Assembly: GCA_963765105.1 (NCBI GenBank)
Contig: CAVXUW010000004.1
Coordinates: 1,335,455 to 1,399,454 of the forward strand
DNA length: 64,000 bases
Direction: 5' to 3'
From: CALMEC01 sp963765105
GTDB lineage: Bacteria; Actinomycetota; Thermoleophilia; Miltoncostaeales; Miltoncostaeaceae
Part shown: positions 1 through 7,966 of the stretch, piece by piece
Numbering within the stretch: the first letter of the stretch is position 1
Layout: each line of letters opens with the position of its first letter
The notes under the pieces: model-generated
What the model was told of the DNA's origin: nothing
What the model saw: only the letters and a program-made list of their open reading frames with translations
The model's database searches: none
Program-made: the position numbers and the translations under genes

Positions 1-221
1 GCATCCGCCTCACCGGCAAGAAGGGCGTGGTGGTCGCCGCGTTCATGGTGGCATTGGACGATGAGATCGTGGCCGTCTCGAGTAGCGGCGTCACCATCCG
101 CATGGGTGTGCGCGACATCTCCTCACAAGGCCGCGACGCCACCGGCGTGCGCGTGATGAACCTCGACGACGGCGACACCGTCGCCTCCGTCGCCCTCATC
201 CTCGCCAGCGACGAGGAATAG
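1..221 (+). CDS. gyrA: DNA gyrase subunit A, C-terminal end (partial)
   Basis: This is the 3' end of a gene that begins before the window; frame 3 is open from the first base to a TAG at 219-221. The roughly 72 visible residues match the last blade of the GyrA C-terminal beta-pinwheel, which wraps DNA and makes gyrase able to introduce negative supercoils. Visible family features are the GKKGVVVAAFMV strand, a DDEIVAVSSSG turn, and the IRMGVRDISSQGRDATGVR segment, which parallels the conserved VSxISxxGRxTQGV block of GyrA. The tail is short and acidic (SDEE), as in many GyrA proteins. ParC is the only close alternative; the repeat is closer to GyrA, but the N-terminal part needed to prove it is outside the window. 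It converges on the next gene with 8 bases between the stops. Confidence 0.85.
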   Translation, partial: IRLTGKKGVVVAAFMVALDDEIVAVSSSGVTIRMGVRDISSQGRDATGVRVMNLDDGDTVASVALILASDEE

Positions 222-229
222 GCCCGCAG

Positions 230-1891
230 TTACGACACGCTCGGTGTGTGTCCACCGGTGCGCGTCGCCTTCGCGTCGTAGAGGTCGGCGTCTGCTCGTG
301 CAAAAAGCGCCCACAGGCCGTCGCTCCCAAAACCCGACGCCAGGCCCATGGTCGCGGTGACCTGAAGACGCGCCGCGATGTCAGTCCACTGGGTGCGATC
401 GATGGCCTCACGTACCCGCTGGCGAACACCGTCGGCCCGATCGGCGTCGAGGCCGGGGAGGATGATGACGAACTCGTCACCCGCGTAGCGGGCAACGAGA
501 TCGCCGGGCCGCGTCTCGGCCGTCAACAGTTCGGCCACTTGGCGTAGCACGGCATCGCCCACCAGGTGTGAGTGACGGTCGTTGATCGTCTTGAAATCGT
601 CGATGTCGATCACGGCAACGGAGACGAGCCCGTTGCCACAGAGCTCCACGATTGCGCTGCCCTCACTGTCGAGGGTGCGGCGATTCGACAGGCCGGTGAG
701 GGAGTCCTCCCCGGCAAGGCGCTGCAGCTCGTCGGCAACGAGTTCGCGCCGCTGCAGATCAATACGGCTGCGTTCCACCTCGAGCCCGGCCCGCACCGTG
801 TCGGCCCGGCGATGGGTTTCGCGAAGACGTTGTGACTCGCGTACGGCCACTGCGCGACGCGCATCGTCGAGCGCCGCCGAAAGGTCTCCGACGGCTTCAT
901 TGACGGCCGAGCGGTCGGTCAGGGCAGATGCAAGGCGCGTCACCGATTCCGTGTTGGCGAATGCGGTGATGGCGGCGTCGAACTGCGCGCGCGCTTCGGC
1001 GTGGTGCCCGAGGGCATGGAGGGCTCGTCCCAACCCACTCGCGGTGCGGCCGAACTCCAGTGGGCTCTGCTCGATCGAGCGTCCCAACGCCTGAGTCTCA
1101 CGGAGAGTCTCCACCGCATCTTCGGGGCGGCCACACCCCACCTCGGTGATGCCACGGAGCATTGACAACAGACTTTGCAGGCCGAACTCGCTGTCAGCTG
1201 CCGCGCGTGGGTCGATGCCGAGAAGAACCTGTTCGGCGCGCCGGTAGTAGTCGGATGCGAGAGCGCCGTCCGCACCCGCGAGGGCCTCGGCGGCGTCGAC
1301 GAGGGTGTCGGCCATGCGGTAGTCGCCCCACAAGACCTCGGCGGGGTCATCGAGCTTCGCCGCCATCGCTCGGCCCATCTCCACCCGTGCGATGGCGTCG
1401 TCAAAAAGGGCGATCGCGGCGTAGGCGTCACCCAGCAGGAACTGCGCGTTCATCAACTCCACGTCGATGTCGGTCAGCGAGTCGGCGAGCACGGTCGCTT
1501 CGATGAGCACCCGGTAGCCCTCGTCGAGGTTTTCGAGTCGAAGCAGGGCGTCCGCACGTCCCGACAGCGCCCGAAGCTGCCCAATCAGGTGACCGGCGCG
1601 CTGGAACGCATCGAGGGCCATCACACCGTCGATTTGTCCCGCGTCGAACTGTCCGGCGTTGCCGTTGATGACCATGCGCCGATGAAACGCCCAGCCCTGG
1701 AGTACTGCATCGCCGAGTGACAGGGAACGCGTGCACGCCTCATTGATCGCGTCCATAGCGTCGGTGGTGCGATTGACCAGATCCAGATGCGCCGCAAGCT
1801 CCAGGAGGGCGGTGATCCGTTCCGTCTCCGACGTCGAGGCCTTCACGGCGCTCGCGAGAGTGGCGGTCCTGGGTGATTTCACATCGAGCAT
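230..1891 (-). CDS. TPR-repeat diguanylate cyclase (GGDEF)
   Basis: A 553-residue protein expected to make cyclic di-GMP from two GTP. Residues from about 30 to 340 are Ala/Leu-rich helices typical of tetratricopeptide repeats, followed by a charged coiled-coil-like linker (about 345-385) and a GGDEF domain from about 390 to the end. The domain has DSLTGLSNRR at its start and the active loop reads AGDEF (470-474), so the first glycine is alanine, a variant still found in active cyclases. RPGD at 461-464 lies five residues before the loop, exactly where the RxxD product-inhibition site belongs. There is no signal peptide or membrane segment, so it is cytoplasmic and the TPR part is the likely sensor or partner surface. 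The ATG at 1891 is the first start after the divergent intergenic region. No other c-di-GMP gene is in the window. Confidence 0.88.
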   Translation of the reverse strand: MLDVKSPRTATLASAVKASTSETERITALLELAAHLDLVNRTTDAMDAINEACTRSLSLGDAVLQGWAFHRRMVINGNAGQFDAGQIDGVMALDAFQRAGHLIGQLRALSGRADALLRLENLDEGYRVLIEATVLADSLTDIDVELMNAQFLLGDAYAAIALFDDAIARVEMGRAMAAKLDDPAEVLWGDYRMADTLVDAAEALAGADGALASDYYRRAEQVLLGIDPRAAADSEFGLQSLLSMLRGITEVGCGRPEDAVETLRETQALGRSIEQSPLEFGRTASGLGRALHALGHHAEARAQFDAAITAFANTESVTRLASALTDRSAVNEAVGDLSAALDDARRAVAVRESQRLRETHRRADTVRAGLEVERSRIDLQRRELVADELQRLAGEDSLTGLSNRRTLDSEGSAIVELCGNGLVSVAVIDIDDFKTINDRHSHLVGDAVLRQVAELLTAETRPGDLVARYAGDEFVIILPGLDADRADGVRQRVREAIDRTQWTDIAARLQVTATMGLASGFGSDGLWALFARADADLYDAKATRTGGHTPSVS

Positions 1892-2347
1892 TTGTCTCGT
1901 ATCGGCAGGTCCTGCAGCCTCATAAAGGGTGATCTGCAGGGAATGTGCTTCCGGCGACCGGTGATGGGGTCGGTCGGCGAGCCCTCACAGCTCCCCATGG
2001 AGGAGGAGCCGGGTGGTTCGTGTTTTGCCCGTAAACACGGGCACGGTCGGTCCGCTACGCTCACGAGCGACCAGTTCTCGTGGTGAGTCGCGGGTTCCCG
2101 GCCGCGTACGGCGGTTCGTCTTCTCTCGACGCGACGGATCGGTTCGCACCCTGCGCGACGAGTGGCTCTCGTCCTCGAGGTGGTCGCCTCACCCCGATGT
2201 CCTCCTCTTCGACACACGCGACGCGCTCGCGACGTTCAATCCCGGTAACGGCCCGATCCGGAACATGGCGCATGGGAATGGGCGTCATTGTGTGTGCGCA
2301 GTTGGTCACGGGTCATACGACGTCAATCACGCGAAGGGAGTGTGAAC
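1892..2347. other. Divergent intergenic region between GGDEF and LysM genes
   Basis: About 450 bases with no convincing gene. It must hold the promoters of both divergent genes. A perfect 6-bp inverted repeat with a 4-base loop lies at 2027-2042 (GCCCGT-AAAC-ACGGGC) with a T-run on its plus-strand 5' side; it could be an operator or a terminator read on the minus strand. The LysM gene's ribosome-binding site (AAGGGAG, 2334-2340) is at the right edge. A c-di-AMP (ydaO) riboswitch, often upstream of LysM genes in actinobacteria, was looked for and its conserved blocks were not seen. Confidence 0.5.
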
Positions 2348-3322
2348 ATGTGGTCGCTGTTGTGGTGCATCGAGCGATGTGAGGGTACTGACGGGTTTTC
2401 CTCACCCGAGTTCGGCGGGTTGCCGGCACTCCAAGTGACCGCGTCGTGGGATGCGCGCCGATCGGTCGCAGCCACCCTGGCAGCGTTTGCGGCGCTCGGT
2501 CCGGTTACCTCTGCGGCGTTTGCCCAGGCCCCGCCCCCGCCGGGGGATGCGTCGAGCACGATTGATCCCACGACCCAGCCCCAGCAACTGGGCAGCGATC
2601 CGTCCGACGAGGGTGATGACGCTCCAGACCCCGCCCCACCGCCCACTCCCCCGGCACCGCCGCCATCGACGCCACCGGTGGTTGTGGTCACGCCCGACGC
2701 CGGAGAGTTTGACCCCGACGCGGCCCCGGCCCCGCCGGCGCCCCCCGCAGCTCCTGCCCCGGCGCCCCCGCCCCCACCCGTCGAACCCCTGCCCGACCCG
2801 CCTGCGCCCCCTGCCCCGCCCGTGGCGCCGGTCGAACCGCCGGCGGCCCCGACACCTCCGGCCCCGCCGACTCCTCCTCCGGCGCCCGTTGCCCCGACGC
2901 CGTCGGGTGAGCCCGTCGCGGCCGCCGCCCCGGCCCCCCCGTCGGCGGCGAGGCGAGCAGCCCGTGCCCGTCGGGGTGCGTCGAGCCCCACTCGTCCGCG
3001 CGCGTCCCGTGCTCCTCAACGCACGCGGTTCACGCCGCCGGCAACGTCGGCGCGTCGCCTCGCCCGCCCCGCCCCGTCCACGGTCGTGTCGAGCTGGAGC
3101 GCCGAAGTGCCCACGGCGAGCGGCCAGACACATCTGGTGACGCCGGGCGAGAGTCTCTGGCAAGTCGCGTCACAGCAGGCCGGACCCGGCGCCTCAAACA
3201 CGGCGGTTGCTGCGATCGTGTCGCACCTGTGGACGTTGAACGCCCGCGCGATCGGCACGGGTGATCCCAACGTCCTGCGCGTCGGCACCACCCTGCGCAT
3301 GCCGGAGATTCGCCGAGCATGA
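2348..3322 (+). CDS. Secreted proline-rich LysM protein
   Basis: Predicted 324 residues. The ATG at 2348 has a good ribosome-binding site (AAGGGAG, 7-base spacing). The hydrophobic export segment comes unusually late, around residues 38-60 (AATLAAFAALGPVTSAAFA); a GTG at 2435 would put it at the N-terminus but lacks a good ribosome site, so the start is uncertain. After it come about 130 residues made mainly of Pro, Ala, Asp and Glu, a low-complexity stalk, then a basic Arg/Ala-rich stretch and a C-terminal LysM domain (about 262-322: THLVTPGESLWQVA, LWTLNARAIGTGDPN, VGTTLRMP). LysM binds peptidoglycan or chitin-like glycans, so the protein probably sits in the wall with the proline stalk spanning it. 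No catalytic domain is present. Confidence 0.85.
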   Translation: MWSLLWCIERCEGTDGFSSPEFGGLPALQVTASWDARRSVAATLAAFAALGPVTSAAFAQAPPPPGDASSTIDPTTQPQQLGSDPSDEGDDAPDPAPPPTPPAPPPSTPPVVVVTPDAGEFDPDAAPAPPAPPAAPAPAPPPPPVEPLPDPPAPPAPPVAPVEPPAAPTPPAPPTPPPAPVAPTPSGEPVAAAAPAPPSAARRAARARRGASSPTRPRASRAPQRTRFTPPATSARRLARPAPSTVVSSWSAEVPTASGQTHLVTPGESLWQVASQQAGPGASNTAVAAIVSHLWTLNARAIGTGDPNVLRVGTTLRMPEIRRA

Positions 3323-3555
3323 CCGGAACACGCACCTCCCCCGCGGGACCTCACGGGGTCCACACTCACGGCGACGTTGTCTGCGAACCCGCCCTTTCGG
3401 AGACGCGTGGCACCACCAGCTCTACAGGCGGTGGCCCGGAGGTCACTGTCGTCGCTACGAGACGCGCCTGCTCCCGGTCCCAGAGATTGCTCGGGCCGTC
3501 GACGCGCTTCGCATGACTTCCGACCCCCGAGCCCATCCGCAGCCGCCCAACATCG

Positions 3556-3561
3556 TACAAT
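3556..3561 (+). promoter_or_regulatory. Leaderless -10 element of the TIM44-like gene
   Basis: TACAAT, followed by 7 bases and then the ATG at 3569. There is no ribosome-binding site before that ATG, so the transcript probably starts at or next to the start codon. Confidence 0.6.
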
Positions 3562-3568
3562 TGGACGC

Positions 3569-5020
3569 ATGATTCGACGCCACCGTGTGAGCACCTCAAT
3601 CGCCGCTGCCTCTCTGGCGGCCCTCCCCGCGACCCTCTTTGCCGCCTCGGTTACCGCCCCCACGCCCCAAGAAGGCGCGGCGGGCGGGGGCAGCGGCGGT
3701 TTCGGCGGTGGTGGCGGCGGTGGCGGGGGATTTGGCGGTGGCGGTGGTGGCGGCTTTGGTGGCGGTGGCGGGGGTTTCGGCGGTGGCGGCGGCTACGGGG
3801 GCGAGGTCAGCCCCGGGGCGTTCTTCTTCGGATTGCTCCTCATCGTTGGCTTCTTCATTGCGATCATGATTTCCGGGTGGCTGGCGAAACAGGCCCAGCT
3901 CAAAGCAGCGACCTGGAGCCGCGAACACGCGAAGTGGCGCGACGATCAAACCTCCGACAAACGTAAGCGCCGGGCGAAAGAGGTCAAACCCGCTGCGGCC
4001 AAAGCTGCCGAGGACGATCAGCACTTCTCGATGACCGAGGCCACCAGCGCAGCCGAGACGCTGTTTCACCGCATTCAGGAGGCCTGGGACGACCGCAACG
4101 TCCCGGCGCTTCGCAGCATGGTCAACCCGGACCTCATGATCGAGTGGGAGCGTCGCCTGGCCGACTTCGCCGAGAAGGGCTGGCACAACCGCGTCGCCGT
4201 CGACACGCTCACGATGGAGTACGTCGGTCTCGTCAACCGCGAGGACGACGACGACGACCGACTCGTCATGCGCGTTAGCTCCACCATGGAGGACTACGTC
4301 AAAGATCAGTGGGGCCGCACGATCTCCCACTCTGGCAACCCGTCGCCACAGTCGTGGCTACGGGAGTACTGGACCCTCGGCATCCACGACGGCAAGTGGA
4401 TGCTGCTGTCGATCGAGCAAGACACGGAGGGTGAGCACCACCTCACCGCGCCCCTTGTCCCTCTTCCCGATGAGGACGTCGGCGCCATTCGTGACGAGGT
4501 CGTCGTCGACCGCGGCGTGGAGTCGCGTGCTCCGGCCGGCACGAGGTTGGGTGAGCTCATCGACGTCGACTTCTCCGACGACGCTCTCCTGGCGGCGAAG
4601 GACCTCGCGCTTGTCGACGGACGCATGGACCCGGACGTCATTGAGGTGTCGGTGCGCCGGGCGATCAGCGCCTGGGCCGAGGCTGTCGACGGTGAAGACG
4701 ACGCCTTGCTCGATGTCGCGCCGGCGTCGGTGGTTGAGGAGCTTCTGCGCCCCGAGGGGCCACAGACCCGCCTCGTGATCCGCGGACCGAAGATGGCCAA
4801 AGCCACCGTCACTCACCTGCGCCCGGAGGACCCCATCCAGGTCGCGGTCGATGCCCGCGTTTCCGGTGTGCGTTACATCGAAGACCGCGACACGGTCATC
4901 GTCGTCTCCGGCGACAAGGGCCGTGAGGTGACATTCACCGAGCGCTTCGTCCTTCAACTGAGCGACGACCCCGAGAACCCGTGGAAACTCGTCGGAGCCG
5001 GCGAACTCGAGCGACGATAG
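3569..5020 (+). CDS. TIM44-like domain membrane protein with glycine-rich N-terminus
   Basis: A 483-residue protein. Residues 1-27 form a signal or anchor segment; about 37-78 are almost only Gly with spaced Phe/Tyr; about 84-104 are a transmembrane helix (AFFFGLLLIVGFFIAIMIS). A charged Lys/Arg-rich stretch follows, then a TIM44-like fold (about 150-285, with RIQEAWDDRNVPALRSMV and a YWTLGIHDGKW core) and a second, more distant copy near the end. In mitochondria this fold anchors the import motor; in bacteria it occurs in membrane proteins of unclear role, so no function is assigned. The ATG at 3569 is preferred over upstream in-frame codons because of the -10 hexamer 7 bases before it and the immediate signal sequence. 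The 246 bases before it hold no other gene. Confidence 0.8.
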   Translation: MIRRHRVSTSIAAASLAALPATLFAASVTAPTPQEGAAGGGSGGFGGGGGGGGGFGGGGGGGFGGGGGGFGGGGGYGGEVSPGAFFFGLLLIVGFFIAIMISGWLAKQAQLKAATWSREHAKWRDDQTSDKRKRRAKEVKPAAAKAAEDDQHFSMTEATSAAETLFHRIQEAWDDRNVPALRSMVNPDLMIEWERRLADFAEKGWHNRVAVDTLTMEYVGLVNREDDDDDRLVMRVSSTMEDYVKDQWGRTISHSGNPSPQSWLREYWTLGIHDGKWMLLSIEQDTEGEHHLTAPLVPLPDEDVGAIRDEVVVDRGVESRAPAGTRLGELIDVDFSDDALLAAKDLALVDGRMDPDVIEVSVRRAISAWAEAVDGEDDALLDVAPASVVEELLRPEGPQTRLVIRGPKMAKATVTHLRPEDPIQVAVDARVSGVRYIEDRDTVIVVSGDKGREVTFTERFVLQLSDDPENPWKLVGAGELERR

Positions 5021-5118
5021 GAGGTGTGGGAGGTCAATCGCTGCCTCGCTGCCTCAGCACCCGCCGGCGAGAGCGAGAACTCTGGGCAAAGCGCCACGTT
5101 GGCGCATGGGTGTTTGCC

Positions 5119-5790
5119 TCAGTTAAGCGCCTGGAGAAGGGCAGCGCGGGCGTTGTCAACGACTGGTGGGCCGTGCGCGAGCAACAGGGTCTGGACATCG
5201 AGTTCTCCCAGCCGACGGAGCAGGGGACGAAGCTCGGTCCCGTACCACTCACGTTCGGCGTCGCTCGCGTCGTACCAGGAGGCCGGTGAGAGTAGGACGG
5301 TTTCGGCTGACGGGCCCGCCAGAAGAACGTCGCCGACGACCAAAGCTTGGTGGTCGGCAAGCCAGTAGATCACCTCGTTCTCGGGATCGGGCGCGCCGCT
5401 CACGTACGTGGTGATACCGGGGGCGAGCTCCTCCCCCTCACGAGCGACGTCGGTCACGAGCCCGGCCAGGCGCTCGCCGTGATCGGCCGGTCCCCAGACA
5501 CGCACCCCGTCGTAGCGGTTACGCACCTCGGCGGTGCTGCGGGTGTGCCAGCAGCAGGTGAGTGCCACCGTCACCGGGAGCCCCAGGCGCTCGACATCGC
5601 GGTCGAGCGCGCGCCAGAAACGGTCACGCTCGCCACCGGGAGGAGGCAGCAGCGGATCGATCAGCACGATCGTTGTCGCGGTTTCGCAGTAGAGACAGCC
5701 GACGGTCTGGTCCCATTCATCACCCTCGACCCAGTCGGGATGCGGCAGGATCCACCGCCACAAACCGTCGGCCAGTCGCTGTACGTCCAT
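5119..5790 (-). CDS. Metallo-beta-lactamase-fold protein with degenerate metal site
   Basis: A 223-residue cytoplasmic protein with the MBL alpha/beta layout: an N-terminal strand pair with IVLIDPLLPP, the VTVALTCCWHTRST strand-loop where the HxHxDH metal motif normally sits, VVGDVLLAG near residue 150 (the bridging Asp), and LLLAHGPPV near the C-terminus (the last metal His). The HxHxDH motif keeps only one His (CCWHTRST), so the canonical two-metal centre cannot form. It may be an inactive relative or use another chemistry. It is divergent from the Ku leader ORF with a shared upstream region (5791-5867). No substrate can be inferred. Confidence 0.75.
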   Translation of the reverse strand: MDVQRLADGLWRWILPHPDWVEGDEWDQTVGCLYCETATTIVLIDPLLPPPGGERDRFWRALDRDVERLGLPVTVALTCCWHTRSTAEVRNRYDGVRVWGPADHGERLAGLVTDVAREGEELAPGITTYVSGAPDPENEVIYWLADHQALVVGDVLLAGPSAETVLLSPASWYDASDAEREWYGTELRPLLRRLGELDVQTLLLAHGPPVVDNARAALLQALN

Positions 5791-5855
5791 CGTCCGAGTC
5801 TGTCAGAACGCACATCCGGGTTGTGTCGATGCAGGGATTTTGTGCCGCGCAGGGG

Positions 5856-5861
5856 TACATT
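5856..5861 (+). promoter_or_regulatory. Leaderless -10 element before the Ku leader ORF
   Basis: TACATT, then 6 bases, then the GTG of a 12-codon ORF at 5868. The spacing is the same as at several other genes in this window. Confidence 0.55.
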
Positions 5862-5867
5862 AAGGCC

Positions 5868-5906
5868 GTGGCGTACGGTGATCTGGCAAGAGGAGTGGTC
5901 TCGTGA
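5868..5906 (+). CDS. Short leader ORF overlapping the Ku start
   Basis: GTG to TGA, twelve codons (MAYGDLARGVVS). It begins 6 bases after a TACATT hexamer, and its TGA overlaps the Ku start codon as GTGA. The Ku ribosome-binding site (AAGAGGAG) lies inside it. If transcription starts at the GTG, ribosomes reading this peptide would deliver the Ku start by termination-reinitiation. The peptide itself has no recognisable function. Alternatively the GTG is not used and these bases are only a 5' leader. Confidence 0.4.
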   Translation: MAYGDLARGVVS

Positions 5907-6874
5907 GAGCGATCTGGAAAGGCTTCATCAGCTTCGGGCTCGTCACCATCCCCGTGGGGATTGGCATTGCCCAGCAGCGCAAGGAGGTGAGTTTCCGCAA
6001 CCTCTCGCGCGAATCGATGGTGCCGGTGAAGCAGAAGCGTTGGGATCCGGTGGCCGATGTCGAGATCACCTCGCCCGATCAGATGGTCAAGGGCTACGAG
6101 GTCTCCAAGGGCCGTTTCGTCACCATCGAAGAGGACGAACTCACTCGCTTCTCCGCCAAACAAGAGAAGACGATCGAGATCCTCGAGTTCGTGTCCCTCG
6201 CCGACATCGACCCCGTGTTCTTCGAGCGCGCCTACTGGGTGGAGCCACAAGAACGGGCCGAGCGCCCCTACGCGCTTCTGCTGCAGGCAATGGAGCGCTC
6301 CGGTCGTGGCGCCATTGGCCGGTTCGTACTGTCCACCAAGGAACACCTGGTCCTACTCCGCGCCATGAACGGGGCCCTCGTCGTCGAGACCCTCTACTAC
6401 CCCGAGGACATCCGCCTCGGCGAGCACCGCGACATTTCCGAACGTCTCGCCGGGATCGAGGTGAAGGACGAGGAGCTGGCCATGGCCGACCAGCTCATCG
6501 ACGCGCTCACACACGACTTCGATGCGACCAAGTACCGCAATGAGACTCGCCGGGCGCTGGTGGACTTCCTTGAGGCGAAGGCCGACGGCCAGGCGCCGAT
6601 CATTCCGGAGGACGTCGGCGAACCCGCCCCCGTGATCGATCTGATGGCCGCGCTGAAGGCCAGTCTTGCGTCGAGCCCGACACCAACCGACGCGCCCTCG
6701 GAGGAGAAGCCCGCGGCGAAAGCAACGCTCAAACGGCCGGCAAAGGAGCAGTTGTCGATCGACGATACGAAGCTCCGAGGGGTGGAGGGCGGCAAGAAGG
6801 ATTCCGACGCCCCTGCGGCGAAGGAGGAGGAGAAATCGGCTCCGACGCGCGCACGAAAGCGCAAAGCCTCATAA
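5903..6874 (+). CDS. ku: Bacterial Ku DNA-end-binding protein
   Basis: A 323-residue homodimeric ring protein that loads on DNA double-strand ends and recruits LigD for non-homologous end joining. The N-terminus (MRAIWKGFISFGLVTIPV) is the near-invariant bacterial Ku opening, and the core contains VSFRNLSR, EITSPDQMVKGYEV and RFVLSTKEHLVLLRAMNG. The core ends near residue 255, and the last 70 residues are a Lys/Ala/Glu-rich, probably disordered tail like the DNA-binding or bridging tails of mycobacterial and streptomycete Ku. The GTG start has a strong ribosome-binding site (AAGAGGAG) and overlaps the stop of the leader ORF. No ligD is in the window; a PolX gene lies 33 kb away and is not obviously linked. 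Confidence 0.96.
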   Translation: MRAIWKGFISFGLVTIPVGIGIAQQRKEVSFRNLSRESMVPVKQKRWDPVADVEITSPDQMVKGYEVSKGRFVTIEEDELTRFSAKQEKTIEILEFVSLADIDPVFFERAYWVEPQERAERPYALLLQAMERSGRGAIGRFVLSTKEHLVLLRAMNGALVVETLYYPEDIRLGEHRDISERLAGIEVKDEELAMADQLIDALTHDFDATKYRNETRRALVDFLEAKADGQAPIIPEDVGEPAPVIDLMAALKASLASSPTPTDAPSEEKPAAKATLKRPAKEQLSIDDTKLRGVEGGKKDSDAPAAKEEEKSAPTRARKRKAS

Positions 6875-6952
6875 AACCTCTCCACTTCTTTCGGGAATTT
6901 GCGGTAGCGAGGTGTTGGATTTCGTCGTTCGGCGTGTGATGATCCACGGTCC

Positions 6953-7939
6953 GTGGAGTTCCAACGCGATGAACGTGTCGAGCGCAGACGTGCTCGACGC
7001 CGACAGATCCGGCGCCGCAGGTTTGGAGCGCTTATCGTCGTGGCCGGTGTGGCCGCGATCGTTGGCGTGAGCGCAACCGGACTTTTCGGTGAGCGCAAGA
7101 AGGAGAAGGCCTCGGGTTCCGAGATCACCGGACCCCAACTTCCCGGTGGTGGAACCACCATCCTCCCGGGCCGCCGTGTGGTTGCGTTTTTCGGAGTGCC
7201 GGGTGGGGGCAAGGAGCTTGGCGTTCTCGGTGTTGGCTCGCCGACAGATGCGGCGGAGAAACTCCGCGACCAGGCATATCCGTACGACACCGACAAACCG
7301 CTCTTGCCCGCGTTTGAGCTCATCGCAACGATTGCCCACGACTTTCCGTCTGACGGAGGGCTCTATCGCTCACGCCTGACCGACGACCAGGTCGACCGGT
7401 ACCTCACCGTTGCACGGCAGGAAGGCGCAATTCTCATCCTGGACATCCAGCCGGGACATGCCCGCTGGATGGATGAGGTCCGCCATTACAAGAAGTACCT
7501 CGAAATGCCGGACGTCTCCCTGGCACTCGATCCCGAGTGGAGCCTGCCGAAAGGCACCATCCCCGGCAAAGCCATTGGTTCGATCAAGGCTGAGCAGATC
7601 AACGAGGTCTCGGCGTACCTCGAGTCGATCGTGAAGGCAAAGAACCTTCCGCAGAAGCTTCTGGTCGTTCACCAGTTCAAGGAGTACCAGCTCAAGAACC
7701 GCAAAGCGATCGCCGAGCGGCCCGGTGTTGCGCTCGTGATCAACGTGGACGGTTTCGGCCCGGCAGAGTCGAAGATCGGCAACTACGAGGACCTCACATC
7801 GGAACAGCGCCAGGGCAAGCAGTTCTTCAATGGTTTCAAGCTTTTCTACGAGGAAGACACTCGTAACGGCGGCGTCCTGATGCAGCCGAGCGAGGTCCTC
7901 GCTCTCGAGCCGCAGCCCGACGTCATCGTCTACGAGTAG
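6953..7939 (+). CDS. Membrane-anchored protein of unknown function, TIM-barrel-like
   Basis: A 328-residue protein. The first 25 residues are extremely Arg-rich, followed by one transmembrane helix (about 26-46), so the body lies outside the membrane. The body has alternating strands and helices with GRRVVAFFGVPGG, LIATIAHDF, GAILILDIQPG, VSLALDPEWSLP and VALVINVDGFG, a pattern resembling the strands of a TIM barrel with possible acidic residues at strand ends (Asp in LDIQPG, Asp and Glu in LDPEW). Related secreted proteins are common in actinobacteria, but I do not recognise a named enzyme. The GTG start overlaps a 6-bp inverted repeat at 6944-6956 (CCACGG-T-CCGTGG). It converges with the next gene through a shared terminator. 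Confidence 0.7.
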   Translation: MEFQRDERVERRRARRRQIRRRRFGALIVVAGVAAIVGVSATGLFGERKKEKASGSEITGPQLPGGGTTILPGRRVVAFFGVPGGGKELGVLGVGSPTDAAEKLRDQAYPYDTDKPLLPAFELIATIAHDFPSDGGLYRSRLTDDQVDRYLTVARQEGAILILDIQPGHARWMDEVRHYKKYLEMPDVSLALDPEWSLPKGTIPGKAIGSIKAEQINEVSAYLESIVKAKNLPQKLLVVHQFKEYQLKNRKAIAERPGVALVINVDGFGPAESKIGNYEDLTSEQRQGKQFFNGFKLFYEEDTRNGGVLMQPSEVLALEPQPDVIVYE

Positions 7940-7941
7940 GA

Positions 7942-7964
7942 CACCCCGAGGCTGCTCGGGGGTG
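7942..7964. terminator. Bidirectional terminator hairpin between convergent genes
   Basis: CACCCCGAG, loop GCTG, CTCGGGGGTG: a strong stem with one bulge, lying in the 27 bases between the convergent stops. There is no clear U-tract on either side. Confidence 0.55.
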
Positions 7965-7966
7965 AG

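Noticed and set aside
2230..2347. Possible c-di-AMP or c-di-GMP riboswitch before the LysM gene
   Set aside because: The conserved blocks of ydaO-type and GEMM riboswitches could not be found.
2323..3163. Long minus-strand frames opposite the LysM gene
   Set aside because: They are mirror images of the Pro/Ala-rich segment, made of Gly/Arg only, without start signals.
5903..6874. A complete non-homologous end-joining island
   Set aside because: Only Ku is present; no ligD, and polX is 33 kb away in another context.
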